Origin: Parvularia atlantis | Taxonomy: Eukaryota > Opisthokonta > Rotosphaerida | DNA: 64,000 nt | Direction: 5' to 3' | Assembly (NCBI GenBank): GCA_943704415.1 | Contig: CALSCO010000113.1 | Span: 17,793 to 81,792, forward strand | Part shown: piece by piece, positions 54,292 through 64,000 of the stretch | Numbering within the stretch: position 1 is the first letter of the stretch | How the letters are laid out: every line of letters begins with the position of its first letter | Position numbers and translations under genes: made by a program | The notes under the pieces: generated by a model | What the model was told of the DNA's origin: nothing | Databases searched by the model: none | Seen by the model: only the letters and a program-made list of their open reading frames with translations

Positions 54292-55711
54292 CTACACGGC
54301 CCTGCGTCGCTTCGCCTTGCGCTGCTTGACCGGCGCGCTCGTCTGCCGCACGCTCGACCGGAAGACGAGCTCGCTGCCGTCGCGCAGTAACAGCAGCGTC
54401 TCGTACTCGTCGCACGGCGCGACCGCGGGCCATTGCTGTCGCCGCAGTGAGCGCAGACACGAGAGCGGCGCAACGACGGGCCGCACCACCAGCGACGTCG
54501 ACAGCGGCGCGTCGGCAAAGCCCCACGTCGTGACGGCCGCCCAGCCGTCGGCCGCAGCACGTCTCCTGCAGCGCGTGTCGGCCCGAAGCGGCGCGCTTGG
54601 GCGTGCAACGCACCTCGCCTCGGACCGCAGCGCGTCCACCATCGACGGCGGCATCATGCCCGTCCAGCGCGCGCACGTCACGGTCCCGGGCGCGTGCGGC
54701 TCGGGCGGCTCGTACGACGACACGTACTGGCGAAAGGCGCCCTCGGCGATGGGCCTGGTGCGCGCCGCTGCGTGAGCACGTGCAGGCAGCGCACGCCCGA
54801 CGACGCACTTGAGCGCCCCGCACGCGACCAACCCGAGCCACTCGTGCACGTCCTCGGCCTCGTCGCTGCCGGCAGCCAGCGGCGCCACAATCGCTGGCAC
54901 GGCCACGTCCCGGAAGACGTCCTGCACGCACCGAGCCCCGTGAGTGCGCCGCACGTCGACAGCGGGCACAGCGCACCTCGCGCGACGGCTGATTGAGCGC
55001 GACACGCCGCAGCCACGGCTGAGTGCTGAGCCACTCGGCCACCTCGGCTGCGCGCTGTACGTCAGACGAGGACGCAGCAGGGCAGCAGCGGCACCCACGC
55101 ACGCGGCCCCTCGAAGCAGCACAGGAAGGTCAGCGGCTCGGGAAAGTGTGCCGCGAACGCCCGCGCGACGCGCTCGTAGAGCGGCTTGCCGGGCACGAAG
55201 CTCGCGGCGGCCAGGTCGATGTCGACGCCTGCGCCGCGCGGTCGTCAGCCACACGAGCACGCGCGTGGGCGTGTGTGGCCGCGCACGCACGGAATCGCGG
55301 CGCCTGGTGCGCGTCCATGCGCCGCCCCTCAAGCCCGGCGCGCTCGTACGTGTCCTTTATGAGCGCGAGCACCATCGTCCCTGCGCGTCCGGGGCCGACT
55401 CAGCACGCGCGATCTATTGACCGTGCCGCATCGGCAGCGCGGCACACCCGTCGACAGCACCGCGACGCCGTCGGCCGTGTCGCTGCGGCGTCCCACGGCG
55501 ACGGCGCTGAACCGTCCTGTGTGGCGGATCGGTCGGCGGGCCGGCATCGCGCGCATCGGGCACGCGCGATCGCACCGGCGCGCACGACGCGGCGCAGCAG
55601 CTCGGGCTCGACCAGCGTGCGCAGCGCAGCCTCGCCGCGCCAGTAGCAGGGCGGCTGCGCAGGCCGCACGGGCGCGTCGCCCGGGAAGATGACAGCGACG
55701 GCACTCGTCAT
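54292..55711 (-). CDS. RPP40: RNase P/MRP subunit p40
   Basis: Protein of the nuclear RNase P and MRP complexes for tRNA and rRNA processing. Start MTSAVAVIFPGDAPVRPA at 55711. Spliced exons give LRTLVEPELLRRVVRA, MVLALIKDTYERAGLEGR, DIDLAAASFVPGKPLYER, FPEPLTFLCCFEGP, then DVHEWLGLVACGALKCVVG, AFRQYVSSYEPPEPHAPG, TVTCARWTGMMPPSMVDALR, GWAAVTTWGFADAPLSTS, DEYETLLLLRDGSELVFRSS. The EWLG, STY-PPEP-like and WxxVTxxGFADxP blocks are those of RPP40. The basic end KQRKAKRRRAV is nuclear-type. At least four introns. Start codon 7 bp from MED7. Confidence 0.8.
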
Positions 55712-55718
55712 CTTTCGA

Positions 55719-56670
55719 ATGTCGCAGACCATCGACGCGTTCCCGGCCCCGCCAGCCGTTTACCGCCAGTACGCCGCGGGCGCGGACGAGGGCCCGCCGC
55801 CGCCGCCCGTGCCGCGCGAGGGCGACGGCGGGTACACCGTCTTCCGGCAGCGCTTCGAGGCATGCGGGCGCTCGATGCCGCGCAGGGAACGCTGATCGCG
55901 GCGGATGCGCGCCAGCTGCACGAGCGCCCGCGCACGCTCAAGGACTTTGGCGTGCCGCAGCTGTACGACGACGACGAGGGCGCGTGGCGCGGACGGGCAC
56001 GATTAGGGAGGGCCGCGCAGGCTAACGCCGGGCGCAGACCGCATCGCCGCGCTCAAGCGCCTCAACCGCGAGCTGCTCGTGACGTACTTTGAGCTGATCG
56101 ACCGCGTGGTCGAAAGCCCGGACGAGGTGCGGCCGCTCGTGGGGCTGGGCGAACTGGCGTTGACTCACGCCGATGCCGCAGTACGCGCCCAAGGTGGACC
56201 AGCTGCAAGTGCTCTTCAGCAACATGCACCACATCATCAACGAGTTCCGCCCCGTCGAGGTGCGTGCGCCGTGTGTGGCGCGTGTGCTGTGCTGTTTGGC
56301 GTGCGGCCGCTGAGTGTGCGAGCGCGCGTCAGGCCGTGTGCAACCTCGAGACGCTCATGCGGCTGCAGCTGGCGCAGCGGCGCGAGCGCATCGAGCAGCT
56401 GACGCGGTGCGCGGCCGCATCGCTCGCATCGCTCGAGCCGTACGGTGCTGAGCAGGACCCGTGCGCGTGCGCAGGGCGTACGACGAGGCGCGGAAGATGC
56501 TTGAGCGGTGCTGCGACGTGCTGGCCGCTCCGTCCACGGCCGCGAGCGCGATCGCACTGCTCTGCGCACCACCAGCAACAGTAGGGACACCAGCAGCAGC
56601 CGCGACACCAGCAGCAGCAGCAGGGACAACAGCAGGGCCAGCAGCAGCAGCAGCAGAGCCGAGAGCGTGA
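55719..56670 (+). CDS. MED7: Mediator complex subunit 7
   Basis: Middle-module Mediator subunit for RNA polymerase II transcription. Start MSQTIDAFPAPPAVYRQYA with the FPxPPxxY opening of MED7; PPPPPVPREGDGGYT; LHERPRTLKDFGVPQLYDD; DRIAALKRLNRELLVTYFEL; IDRVVESPDE; YAPKVDQLQVLFSNMHHIIN followed by EFRPVE, the Mediator NMHHLxNxxRP hallmark; ETLMRLQLAQRRERIEQL. The last exon adds a helix (AYDEARKMLERCCDVL) and an Ala/Thr/Pro-rich tail. Exon 2/3 joins near 55987-56038 are not exact. Five introns. Confidence 0.85.
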
Positions 56671-57205
56671 CCTGTTACCCCTGAGACTCCTGTGACACAA
56701 TTGAAGAGAAAACAACAAACGACCATTCACGTTCATTTCACCGTGAACGAGTCAACAGTCGTTCGAGTCAGCGAACTGAGCCATGCACACACCAAAAACA
56801 CACCGTGCCAGTGTTTCACAAGTATAGGCCGTCCTTGAAGAGCCCGGTGCGGGTAGAACACGCGGTTGTGCAATGCGCGTTCCTTGCCGCAAAAAGTCGA
56901 GGCTGGCCACTCTTTGTCAACCCGTCTCCCTGTCCCACTGTGTCAACCCGTAGCAAGAAGGCGGTCGGCGACGCCTGCCTGCCATGGTGTGAACGAGTGT
57001 TCGGTGAAGCGACGAGCGGCCTTCTCCAGCGCCTGGTGCACCAACATCACGACGGTCGAGTGCATGGTCTCGTAGTCGCCGGCGTCGTCATTGCCCTCCG
57101 TTGGCGTCCTTTTTGCGCTTCGGCGGCATGGAGTGCGAGGGAGGGGCCCAGTGCATACAGAATCACACTTTCAATCGTTTCTCAACCATTCGACACACGC
57201 AACAG
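56671..57205. other. AT-richer gap before the septin gene with a possible minus-strand ORF
   Basis: About 535 bp, the least GC-rich stretch in the window. A minus-strand segment near 57128-56960 reads MPPKRKKDANGG in one frame and GDYETMHSTVVMLVHQALEK, AARRFTEHSFTPWQAGVADR in another, ending TG-stop. These could be one small gene with a shift or a remnant. The inverted repeat CGTTCA/TGAACG near 56730-56750 could form a short hairpin. No family recognised. Confidence 0.35.
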
Positions 57206-58552
57206 ATGGACGCGATCAGCAAACGCGATAGGTAGGCGCACTCTTGGCCACACAACCTCCGTCCGTCCGTCGCTGAGCCGCGCGCCGTCGCAGCAAGCGC
57301 CTGTCGCGGCGCCCGGGCGGCGGGCGGCTCGCGCGGCAGCCGCTCGTCGTGCTGCTGCTGGGCCGCTCGGGCTTGGGCATGAGCACGGCGGCCGACATGC
57401 TCGCGACGCGCGCGGTCGACAAGGGTGCGCGGCCCACCACCGAGGTGCACGGAGGCGGCGCTGACGTGACGTGGGGGGCCGCGCAGCCGTGCGACACGTC
57501 GCCGTCAACGAGAGCGGCGTCGAGACGCCGTGCGCCGCGACCGAGGGCGGCGCGCTCGTCGTGCGCGAGATCGCGGGCGAGCTGGACGGCGGTCTCAAGG
57601 TGCAGCTGCTGGACGCACGCGGGCTGGACGAGGACGCGCGGCGCGCGCTGCCGCTCGCCGAGTGCCTCGTGCAGATGATCGTGCGGCGGCACCTGGCGTG
57701 CGTCGCCGCTCGTCGTGCGCGCGGACGGCGGGCCGATGCGCGGACGCCGCGCGCAGATGCCTCGAGACCGACGTCGAGTACATGGTCCGCCTCGGCCGCC
57801 GCGCCAGCGAGACGCGCCCGACCGCCGAGCGGCGCAAGGCGCAGGATACGCGCGTGCACGCGTGCCTGTACTTCCTCGACCCGACGCTGCCCGGCCTCGC
57901 GCCGCGCGATGTCGCGCTGCTGGGCAAGGTGGCCGCCTGATCCCGTGCGCCGTGTCGTGGCTCACGCATGCCGCGCGCACGGTGTAGCTGCAGCCGCTCG
58001 TCAATGTCGTGCCCGTGGTCGGCCGCGCCGACATGCTCACGGCCGACGAGCGCGCGCGCTTCAAGGCCGCCGTCAACCGCGACCTGCTGCAGCACGGTGC
58101 GACGATGCGGCTGCGGCGCCCGCGTGCTCACGCGCCGCCCCCAGGGCTCCTGCTCTATCCAGACTCGCTCGGCACGGCGCCGCCCGCCGACGACGACGAG
58201 CGCGCGCAGCACGAGGCTTTCCGGAAGGCGGTCGCCGCCTCGCCGTTCGCCGTGATCGGCTCAACGACGGTGCGCGCGATCTTGATGGTTGCGCGCACGC
58301 GTCGCCAATGCGCGTGTGAGCTTGCAGGTCGTGCAGACCGCAGCAGGACCGCAGCTCGGCCGCGCCACGGGCTGGGGCACGGTCACGGTCGCGCAGCATA
58401 GCGACGTCGACGACCTCCGCGCGGCGCTCTTTACGGCCCTCACGGACGACCTGCGCGCGCGCACGGTGGACGTGCTGTACGACACGTTCCGCGCCGACCG
58501 ACTCGCGCAGATGAAGGCGGCCAGCACGGGCGGCGTCGCTGCGACACCGTGA
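57206..58552 (+). CDS. Septin-family GTPase with altered P-loop
   Basis: Start MDAISKRD, then a CTGAG-type intron and SKRLSRRPGGGRLARQP (polybasic, lipid-binding in septins). G1 reads LLLGRSGLGMSTAADML: the P-loop Lys of GxxGxGK(S/T) is Met. Next: VAVNESGVETPC, KVQLLDARGLDEDARRAL (G3 is DARG, not DTPG), VHACLYFLDPTLPGLAPRDV, LVNVVPVVGRADMLTADERA (G4 GRAD, not AKAD), RFKAAVNRDL, PFAVIGST, GWGTVTVAQHSDVDDLRAAL and TVDVLYDTFRADRL as in septins. Overall septin order is clear but the nucleotide-binding residues are degenerate, so it probably does not hydrolyse GTP. Four introns. Confidence 0.8.
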
Positions 58553-58627
58553 GCGAGGCAGCGGCTCTTTACCATCGATTGTTTTTCTTGAGCGATGCGT
58601 GCTGCTTTGCAGAACAGAACACAGTGG

Positions 58628-60502
58628 TCAAAACAGTAGCACCCTGTGCCCATCTCGACTTGTTGCCGCGACAATGCCGTAGACGGGCGAGATGGCGACG
58701 TGGCCGTGGCCGCTGATCAGCCCCTGCGCCCAGACGTACACGCGCTCGCCCTCGAGCGTCCAGGCCGAGAGCTTGTCGTTCTCGCCCACAACGAGCACGC
58801 GCGCGACCGGGTCCCAGGCGAGGCCGGCGGGGCCGTTCATCTCGCCTTCGCCGATGCGGCGACAAAATGCCCCCGTCTCCAGCGAAAGCACTTGCAGACA
58901 ATTGTGCTTGTGATCGCAGCAGACGACGAGCTGAGCGTCTGGGACGACCACCACCCAGGCAGCGTTAAGTAAGCCGCTGCCGGTCGACGACCAGCGTTGT
59001 GAGCCGTCGGCATTGAAGCGCACGACCTTGTTGGCCGTATGGCAGCCCACGAGCAGCGAGCCGTCGTCCAGCGCATGCACGCCCCACGGGCTATCGCACT
59101 TGATTGTGCGCTCGCCCGCACCCGTCTCGGCGTTGATCAACTCGAGACGGTTTGCGCCATAAATTGCCACCCAGATGCTGCCATTCCGCGTGACAGCGAC
59201 GCCAAAAGGGACGCTCGACGTTGCCATGCTGCGCAGATGCGTCCCGTCGGGCGAGAAGAACTGCAGGCGATTGTTGTTGCAGTCAGCGACGACAAGCTGG
59301 CCTTGCGCTGTGAAGGTGGCGCCGCGCGGGCTGTTGAACTGTCCAGCCGCGTTGCCCGATGTGCCGTTGCCGATCGTGCGCACGGGCTGGTCGAGCGTGC
59401 GGTAGTCGCATCCGGATCCATGCAGCGGCACCGTCCTGACCAAGCCCAGCTTGCTCGCCTCCGCCTCGAGCACGGCCTCGACCGTCGGCTGCGGCCCAAA
59501 CACCACCACCGTCGTCTGCGCCACGAGCGGCTCGTCGTTGATCGGCTGCTCCTCGAGCGTCTTCAGGCGCGCCACGAGCTGCTCGCGCTCGCGTGCTGCC
59601 TGTGCCGACGCGCCCGCCGGTGCCGCCTCCGCCGCCGCGCGTGCCCGCGCCAGGTGGTCCTCGATCAGCACAAGCGCGTCCTTCTGCTCGAGCAGCGCCT
59701 TGATGTCGGTCGTCCGCACCAGGTCAAACTCATGCTTGAGCTCGTGCTTGCGGCCCTTGAGCTCGTCCAGCTTGCGCTGCAGCGGCTCGATCAGCGGGTC
59801 GAAGAAGCCGTCGACCGTGGCCAGGCCCGCGCGATTGAGCTCCTCGAGGCGCGCGATGTCGGCCTCGATCGCATCGATGCCCGTCCTGCACCGCTTGAGC
59901 CGCGGCTGGCACAGCTCGTCGGCCGCCGCGATCACCGTGCGCTGCTTCTCGAGGCCCTCTGCGACGGGCACGAACGGGTGGACCTTGTGCGGCGCGGTGA
60001 TGCAGTCGACGCAGGCGAGCTGGTCGCATCGGTCGCAGTACAGCGTCGCGCGGTTGGCCGGGTGCGCGCGGCACGTCAGGCCGGTTGGTGCCGCGCCCGG
60101 CTTGGCTGTCACGACGTGGCCCTTGGTCGTCTTGTGCCGCGCGTGCGGCTCAGCATCGCGCTCGCAGAACTCGCCGCCGCACGTCTCGCAGCGGTGCGTC
60201 GCGGACGCCTCCTCGCACGACTGGCACATCGTCACCACCGCATCGGCCGTCGCAGCGGCGGGCTCGAGCAGGTCGGCGCGGCTGAACTCGGCGTGGCAAT
60301 ACGTCTGGCCGAGCAGGAACAGGCACTTGCGGCGTGCGTCGGTCGTCTTGCGCACGCACACTGCGCAGATCGGGTGCAGGCACGGCGTCCGTCCCGCATC
60401 CGCGCCGAGCGCCTCCAGGCAGAACGGGCACGCTGCGATGCGAAGCGGGTGAGCGAGTGAGCACCGGCGCGCAGTTGGTGGCACATCACCAGTCGCGTCC
60501 AT
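58628..60502 (-). CDS. TRIM-NHL type protein: RING, two B-boxes, coiled coil, NHL repeats; single exon
   Basis: Single exon of 624 residues. RING: CPFCLEALGADAGRTPCLHP followed by CAVC and a later CxxxxxxxxxxxC pair. B-box 1: CQSCEEASATHRCETCGGEF; B-box 2: CRAHPANRATLYCDRCDQLA followed by HKVH. A long coiled coil with LKRCRTGIDAIEADIARLEE and REREQLVARLKTLEEQ. The C-terminal half is an NHL-like beta-propeller: GQFNSPRGATFTAQGQLVVA, DCNNNRLQFFSPDG, VPFGVAVTRNGSIWVAIYG, SPWGVHALDDGSLLVGC, NGPAGLAWDPVARVLVVG. In animals such proteins act as E3 ligases or RNA-binding repressors. Lack of introns contrasts with most neighbours. The long upstream open frame to 60973 has no domain. Confidence 0.88.
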   Translation of the reverse strand: MDATGDVPPTARRCSLAHPLRIAACPFCLEALGADAGRTPCLHPICAVCVRKTTDARRKCLFLLGQTYCHAEFSRADLLEPAAATADAVVTMCQSCEEASATHRCETCGGEFCERDAEPHARHKTTKGHVVTAKPGAAPTGLTCRAHPANRATLYCDRCDQLACVDCITAPHKVHPFVPVAEGLEKQRTVIAAADELCQPRLKRCRTGIDAIEADIARLEELNRAGLATVDGFFDPLIEPLQRKLDELKGRKHELKHEFDLVRTTDIKALLEQKDALVLIEDHLARARAAAEAAPAGASAQAAREREQLVARLKTLEEQPINDEPLVAQTTVVVFGPQPTVEAVLEAEASKLGLVRTVPLHGSGCDYRTLDQPVRTIGNGTSGNAAGQFNSPRGATFTAQGQLVVADCNNNRLQFFSPDGTHLRSMATSSVPFGVAVTRNGSIWVAIYGANRLELINAETGAGERTIKCDSPWGVHALDDGSLLVGCHTANKVVRFNADGSQRWSSTGSGLLNAAWVVVVPDAQLVVCCDHKHNCLQVLSLETGAFCRRIGEGEMNGPAGLAWDPVARVLVVGENDKLSAWTLEGERVYVWAQGLISGHGHVAISPVYGIVAATSRDGHRVLLF

Positions 60503-61210
60503 GTCTGTTGCCTGTCGAAAGTTTGCTGACCACCGCGGCTGACCGCGCTGGGAACTGTGACGGTGCTCTGTGCGCCTCCTCCGCGGCCCCGCATGCGCTG
60601 TCTGGCTCTCGCGCGTGGTGTGGCGGTTGGCGGGGCGTGCGGTCTGGCGCGGTGCGGTGCGTCGGTTGGGCGGGCTGCGTCGCAGCCGGCGCGGCGGTCC
60701 AAAAACAGCGTTGATGACGAAAGCAACAACAGACGCAACCGTTTTCGCGCGAACCCCACGTTTTCTGCGTGTGTTGCGCCCCCCTGCCACCGTGTCTCTC
60801 ACGCACGTTTTCTTCTCTGGTCTGTTGTCGCGCTGCCGTCGTCGCGGTCGTCGTGTGCGCTGCTCTCTGCGCGAGGGGTCGCACGCCGAACACGCCGTCA
60901 CTGACACGTGCGTCGCATCTTGCCCCCGCCGCACGCGGGCCGCCGCGTGATCGCGCGCGCGTGTGCACGTCACCTCTTCCCTCCGTCGCGCGCCTGCGGG
61001 GCAGCGGGCTCCTTTACTCCGGGCTTGCGCACGCTCACCACGCAGCGCGCGTCTGCGCCCTTCCCGCCCTCATCACGCCGCCCGCGTTGGGCCCGCTCAT
61101 CCGACGCCTGCGCCGCGCAGCCCGCCGCCGTTGTCCCCGCCTCGAACCGCCCCGCACACGACCCGCGAGCGAGCAGTAGCAGCAGCAGCAGCAAGACGAC
61201 GACCAGCGGC
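60503..61210. promoter_or_regulatory. Largest divergent promoter region, with an E2F-like palindrome
   Basis: About 700 bp between the TRIM-NHL and PSP1-gene starts. The palindrome TTCGCGCGAA at 60744-60753 (within TTTTCGCGCGAAC) fits an E2F site on both strands. GGTGCGGTGCG-type short repeats occur near 60645. The part near 61210 is Ser-codon-like (CAG/AGC repeats) and pyrimidine-rich and probably 5' UTR. Confidence 0.4.
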
Positions 61211-61508
61211 ATGACGCAACCCGCGCCCGGTCTGTACAGCGGCGAGGCGTCGCTCAACACAACACCCGCGACGCCCACCGGCAGCGAGCGCGTCCCGTCC
61301 GGCAGCCGCCTCAGCGCCTACTTCCTTAACAGCACTGCCGCCGCCGCGGCGCCCGTGGCGCGCGCCGAGGACGCGCCGTGGCGGCTGTTTGACGACATGC
61401 GGCTCGACAGCGCCCCGGTGATCCGAGAGAGCACGTGCGTGCTCGTTTGTCTGCTCTGCTGCGCGTGTCTCACACCGCACCGCGGCGCCGCAGCTTGCAT
61501 AAATCTTC

Positions 61509-61572
<64 letters not shown>

Positions 61573-63705
61573 GCGAACGGGGTCGAGCCGTGGCCCAGGG
61601 CCGTGGGCAGCCCGCCGCGGCACAGTGGATGTGCGTCGCCCGGCAGCGCGTGTCTCGCCCTCACGCCTGACGCCGTTCGTAGTCGCCGCGGCCGCGCGGC
61701 CGGCCGGCAAGCCGCAAGACGCGTACGACGGCGTGCACAGCGGCAGCGCCAACGGCTTCAGCCTGCCGTCGACCCTGACCAACTCGACGCCCGTGTCGAT
61801 CGCGTCATCGCTCTCGTCGCTGCCGCAGCTCGACCGCGACAGCGTTTTGTACGGCGGCTTTGGCGTCGGCGGGCTCGGCTTTGACAGCCTCGGCTTCGAG
61901 CACGAGGAGTTTCCCGAGCCCAGCTTCGCGCGCGGCGGCAGCGGCGGCAGCGGCAGCAGCGGCAGCAGCGGCACGGCACCCGGCGGCCAAGGCAGGCGTG
62001 GCGGCTCCGACTCGTCGTTTCAGGAGCAAGTGCTGCTGTACGACTCGGACCCGGAGGCTGCGCGCCTGCGGTCGTTCTCGGACGTGTCGGACGAGAGCGA
62101 AGCCAGCGGCGCGCGGCAGTACGACTACGTGAGCCGGTCGCGGTCGCAGTCGGACACGTCTTACGTGATGGCGCAGCTGTGCCGCAACGGCCCGCAGGTG
62201 CGCGATCGCCCCATGCTTGTGTTTGCGGGGTGCATGTCTGACAGAGGTGCCCGCAGGCAACCGTCGTGCTCGCCGCGAACCAGATCCGCCAGCAGCTCGC
62301 ACACGACAGGCAAGGCGCCGCGGGCCTCTCGCACACGGCCGTGGACGACGCCGACGACCCTAACTCGCCCATGAATGGCATCTTTGACGAGATTCAGAAG
62401 TGCGCACTGCCTGCCCTTGGGTGCCGGACGCTGACGGTGCACCGCAGCATGGGCGGGTTGGACGAGGAGGAGGAGGACTACGCGGCACAGCAGCGCGAGG
62501 CAGACTACGCGCGCAACAACTACGAGCGGGTACGCGTCGCGGCAGCGCGCTGGCTCTGCTGACGTGAGGCCCGCGCGCAGGCACAGTTTGTCGCCGACCC
62601 CAACGGTGTGTCGCACCCGCGCGGCTACGGCGACCCGTACGACGCGACGTTTGCGGGCGCGGGCGGCGCACGCATGGGCCTGCCGCTGGGCGCGGGCATG
62701 ACGCCGTCGCTGCCGATGCCGATCAGCAGTAACGCGCACGGGATGCGCGACGGCTACATGGGCATGCTGGATGCGTTCGCGCCGCACCAGGCGCCGCAGC
62801 CGTTCCCGATGCACCCACCGCACATGCCGCGCAGCGTCTCGCACAACCATCACCAGCAGCAGCAGCAGCAGCACCACCACCACCATCATCATGGCCAGCA
62901 CGCGCTGCACCAGCACATGGGCATGTGCCCGCAGCACCTGGGCCATCTTGCCGGCCACGCGCACCTGCAGGCCCAGCACGCGCACGCGGCGCACATCAGC
63001 CCGCCCTTTGGCGGCTACGGCGTGGGCATGTATCTGGGCGAGGACGACGGCCTGGGCGAGGACCTGCACGAGGGCGCGACGCTGTCGCTGCCGAACCAGG
63101 ACGCGATGCGCCACATCGAGTACTTCACGGTCGAGTTCAAGGCCGGCCGGCGCGGCCCGTTCTTCGTCGAGGACGGGCAGCGCGTGGTGATCAACGTGGA
63201 CGACCTGGTGATCGTTGAGGCCGACCGGGGCAAGGACCTGGGCCGCGTGGTCGGTGTGTGCGCGCCGGCGCGGTTGTGGGCGCGTGCGGACGCCTGATCC
63301 CAGGCGCGTGCGCCGCAGAAAAGGGCCCGCACTGCGCCAACAGCGAGGCCAAGGTCATCCTGCGCCTCGCGTTCCCGCAGGAGGTCGCGCTGCTGGTGGC
63401 CAAGGCGCAGGAGGAGATGCGCGCGCTGCAGATGTGCCAGAGCAAGATCCGGCAGAAGAAGATTCCGATGGAGGTCGTCGACGCCGAGTACCAGTGGTGC
63501 GCACGCACACCCGCGCGCATCTGGGCGGCGGTTGAGCGCACGGTCGCCGCGCAGGGACCGGCGCAAGCTCACGTTCAGCTTCGTGGCCGACAAGCGTATC
63601 GACTTCCGCGAGCTCGTGCGCGAGCTGTTCAAAGTGTACAAGACGCGCATTTGGATGTGCCTCGTCGACGACAAGACGGCGGCCAAGAAGGCGGCGGGCA
63701 AGTGA
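61211..63705 (+). CDS. PSP1 C-terminal-domain protein
   Basis: Start MTQPAPGLYSGEASLNTTPA. The N-terminal two thirds are low complexity: a Ser or Gln run from a CAG repeat, SGGSGSSGSSG, HHQQQQQQHHHHHHH and His/Met-rich stretches. A conserved block DRDSVLYGGFGVGGLGFDSL sits in between. The PSP1 domain is at the end: EYFTVEFKAGRRGPFFV, GQRVVINVDDLVIVEADRG, KDLGRVV, then after introns ALLVAKAQEEMRALQMCQSK, MEVVDAEYQW, RRKLTFSFVADKRIDFRELV, ending in KVYKTRIWM. PSP1 proteins occur in bacteria (RicT/YaaT), fungi and protists, with roles in RNA processing and stress; the role here is unknown. Five or so introns. Confidence 0.85.
61510..61572 (+). repeat. (CAG)21 repeat at the start of a PSP1-gene exon
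   Basis: Twenty-one triplets (one CAA) directly after a TTCGCAG acceptor. Read in the frame continuous with exon 1 it codes poly-Ser; in another frame, poly-Gln followed by ANGVEPWPRAVGSPPRH. Which is used depends on the acceptor. Confidence 0.85.
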
Positions 63706-64000
63706 CCGCCGCCGCCGCCAGCACCCCCAAGACAAGACGATATTTTTTGCCTCACCAGCCTCACCAGAATGTTTCCTACTCTTCTGCGCTTTTGCCGCCG
63801 CCCTCACGCACCCACCCACCCACCACCCACTTCTACAACCACGCACCGCGAAAGAGCTTTTGGCCTGAACTTAGGCCGCGCGACGTGGTAAAGCGAACGA
63901 ACTGAACGCGACCCGGGTAAAACCCGGGCTGCGGTGGTACAGTTGAAACGGTGCGCGGAGGATCATCGCCCCGGCTGAACCTTGACCGCCGCGCAGCCCC
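63706..64000. other. 3' flank of the PSP1 gene with a short hairpin
   Basis: Begins with a CACCCACCCACC-type tract. CCCGGG-TAAAA-CCCGGG at 63912-63928 is a perfect 6-bp stem with a 5-base loop. I checked for tRNA and spliceosomal RNA signatures here and saw none. Confidence 0.4.

Noticed and set aside
60503-60973. N-terminal extension of the TRIM-NHL frame to 60973
   Set aside because: The extra 157 residues are Arg/His-rich without a domain, and the Met at 60502 is followed at once by the RING region.
61470-61664. Poly-Cys protein on the minus strand
   Set aside because: It is the reverse reading of the CAG repeat and has no support.
63830-64000. tRNA or spliceosomal RNA gene at the right edge
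   Set aside because: The CCCGGG hairpin is not in a tRNA fold and no U1, U2, U4, U5 or U6 core sequence was seen.

Overview
This window is nuclear DNA from a GC-rich, gene-dense, intron-rich eukaryote. Almost every gene is cut by short introns of about 27-135 bases, mostly 45-65. They typically begin GTGCG, carry CTGAC about 15-30 bases before the acceptor, and end in CAG. Splicing these introns restores conserved families in one frame, which is the main evidence for the gene models. The gene set (PH-CRIB-kinase PAK, septin, DP transcription factor, Dbf4, DONSON, Unkempt, TRIM-NHL, 3-hydroxyanthranilate dioxygenase, Mediator) suggests a free-living unicellular member of Amorphea (opisthokont, apusomonad or amoebozoan grade). 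The exact lineage cannot be named from the sequence.

Layout: 1-7.6 kb holds succinate dehydrogenase anchor SDH4 divergent from its assembly factor SDHAF4, DONSON, a three-PH/SH3/EF-hand scaffold and PIG-P. 7.7-17.2 kb holds Unkempt, DP, a bacterial-type DUF2332 gene, IWR1, 3-ketoacyl-CoA reductase and RAB6. 17.3-24.5 kb holds two unrecognised genes and a FYVE-armadillo gene. 24.7-32.7 kb holds mitochondrial intermediate peptidase, inositol-3-phosphate synthase, ABHD11, a small membrane protein and an AGGF1-like protein. 32.7-36.2 kb is one long gene in which an ATG4 protease reads in frame into a GRAM-like and a RUN domain. 36.85-39.1 kb is a decayed mobile island with a broken Fanzor/TnpB nuclease gene. 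39.3-50.8 kb holds an MFS transporter, cyclin L, Dbf4, three secretory/membrane genes of unknown role, 3-HAO and a coiled-coil protein. 51.2-63.7 kb holds PAK, RPP40, MED7, a septin with an altered P-loop, TRIM-NHL and a PSP1-domain protein.

About thirty-five genes fit in 64 kb. Most lie in divergent pairs with very short gaps between start codons (7, 12, 43, 45, 56, 102, 136 bp), so shared bidirectional promoters appear to be the rule. Some pairs have related functions (SDH4/SDHAF4). E2F-type sites occur in the DP gene and just upstream of DBF4, and CCAAT boxes recur in several divergent promoters. All start and splice positions are read by eye; those given to the base were checked for frame, the others are approximate.
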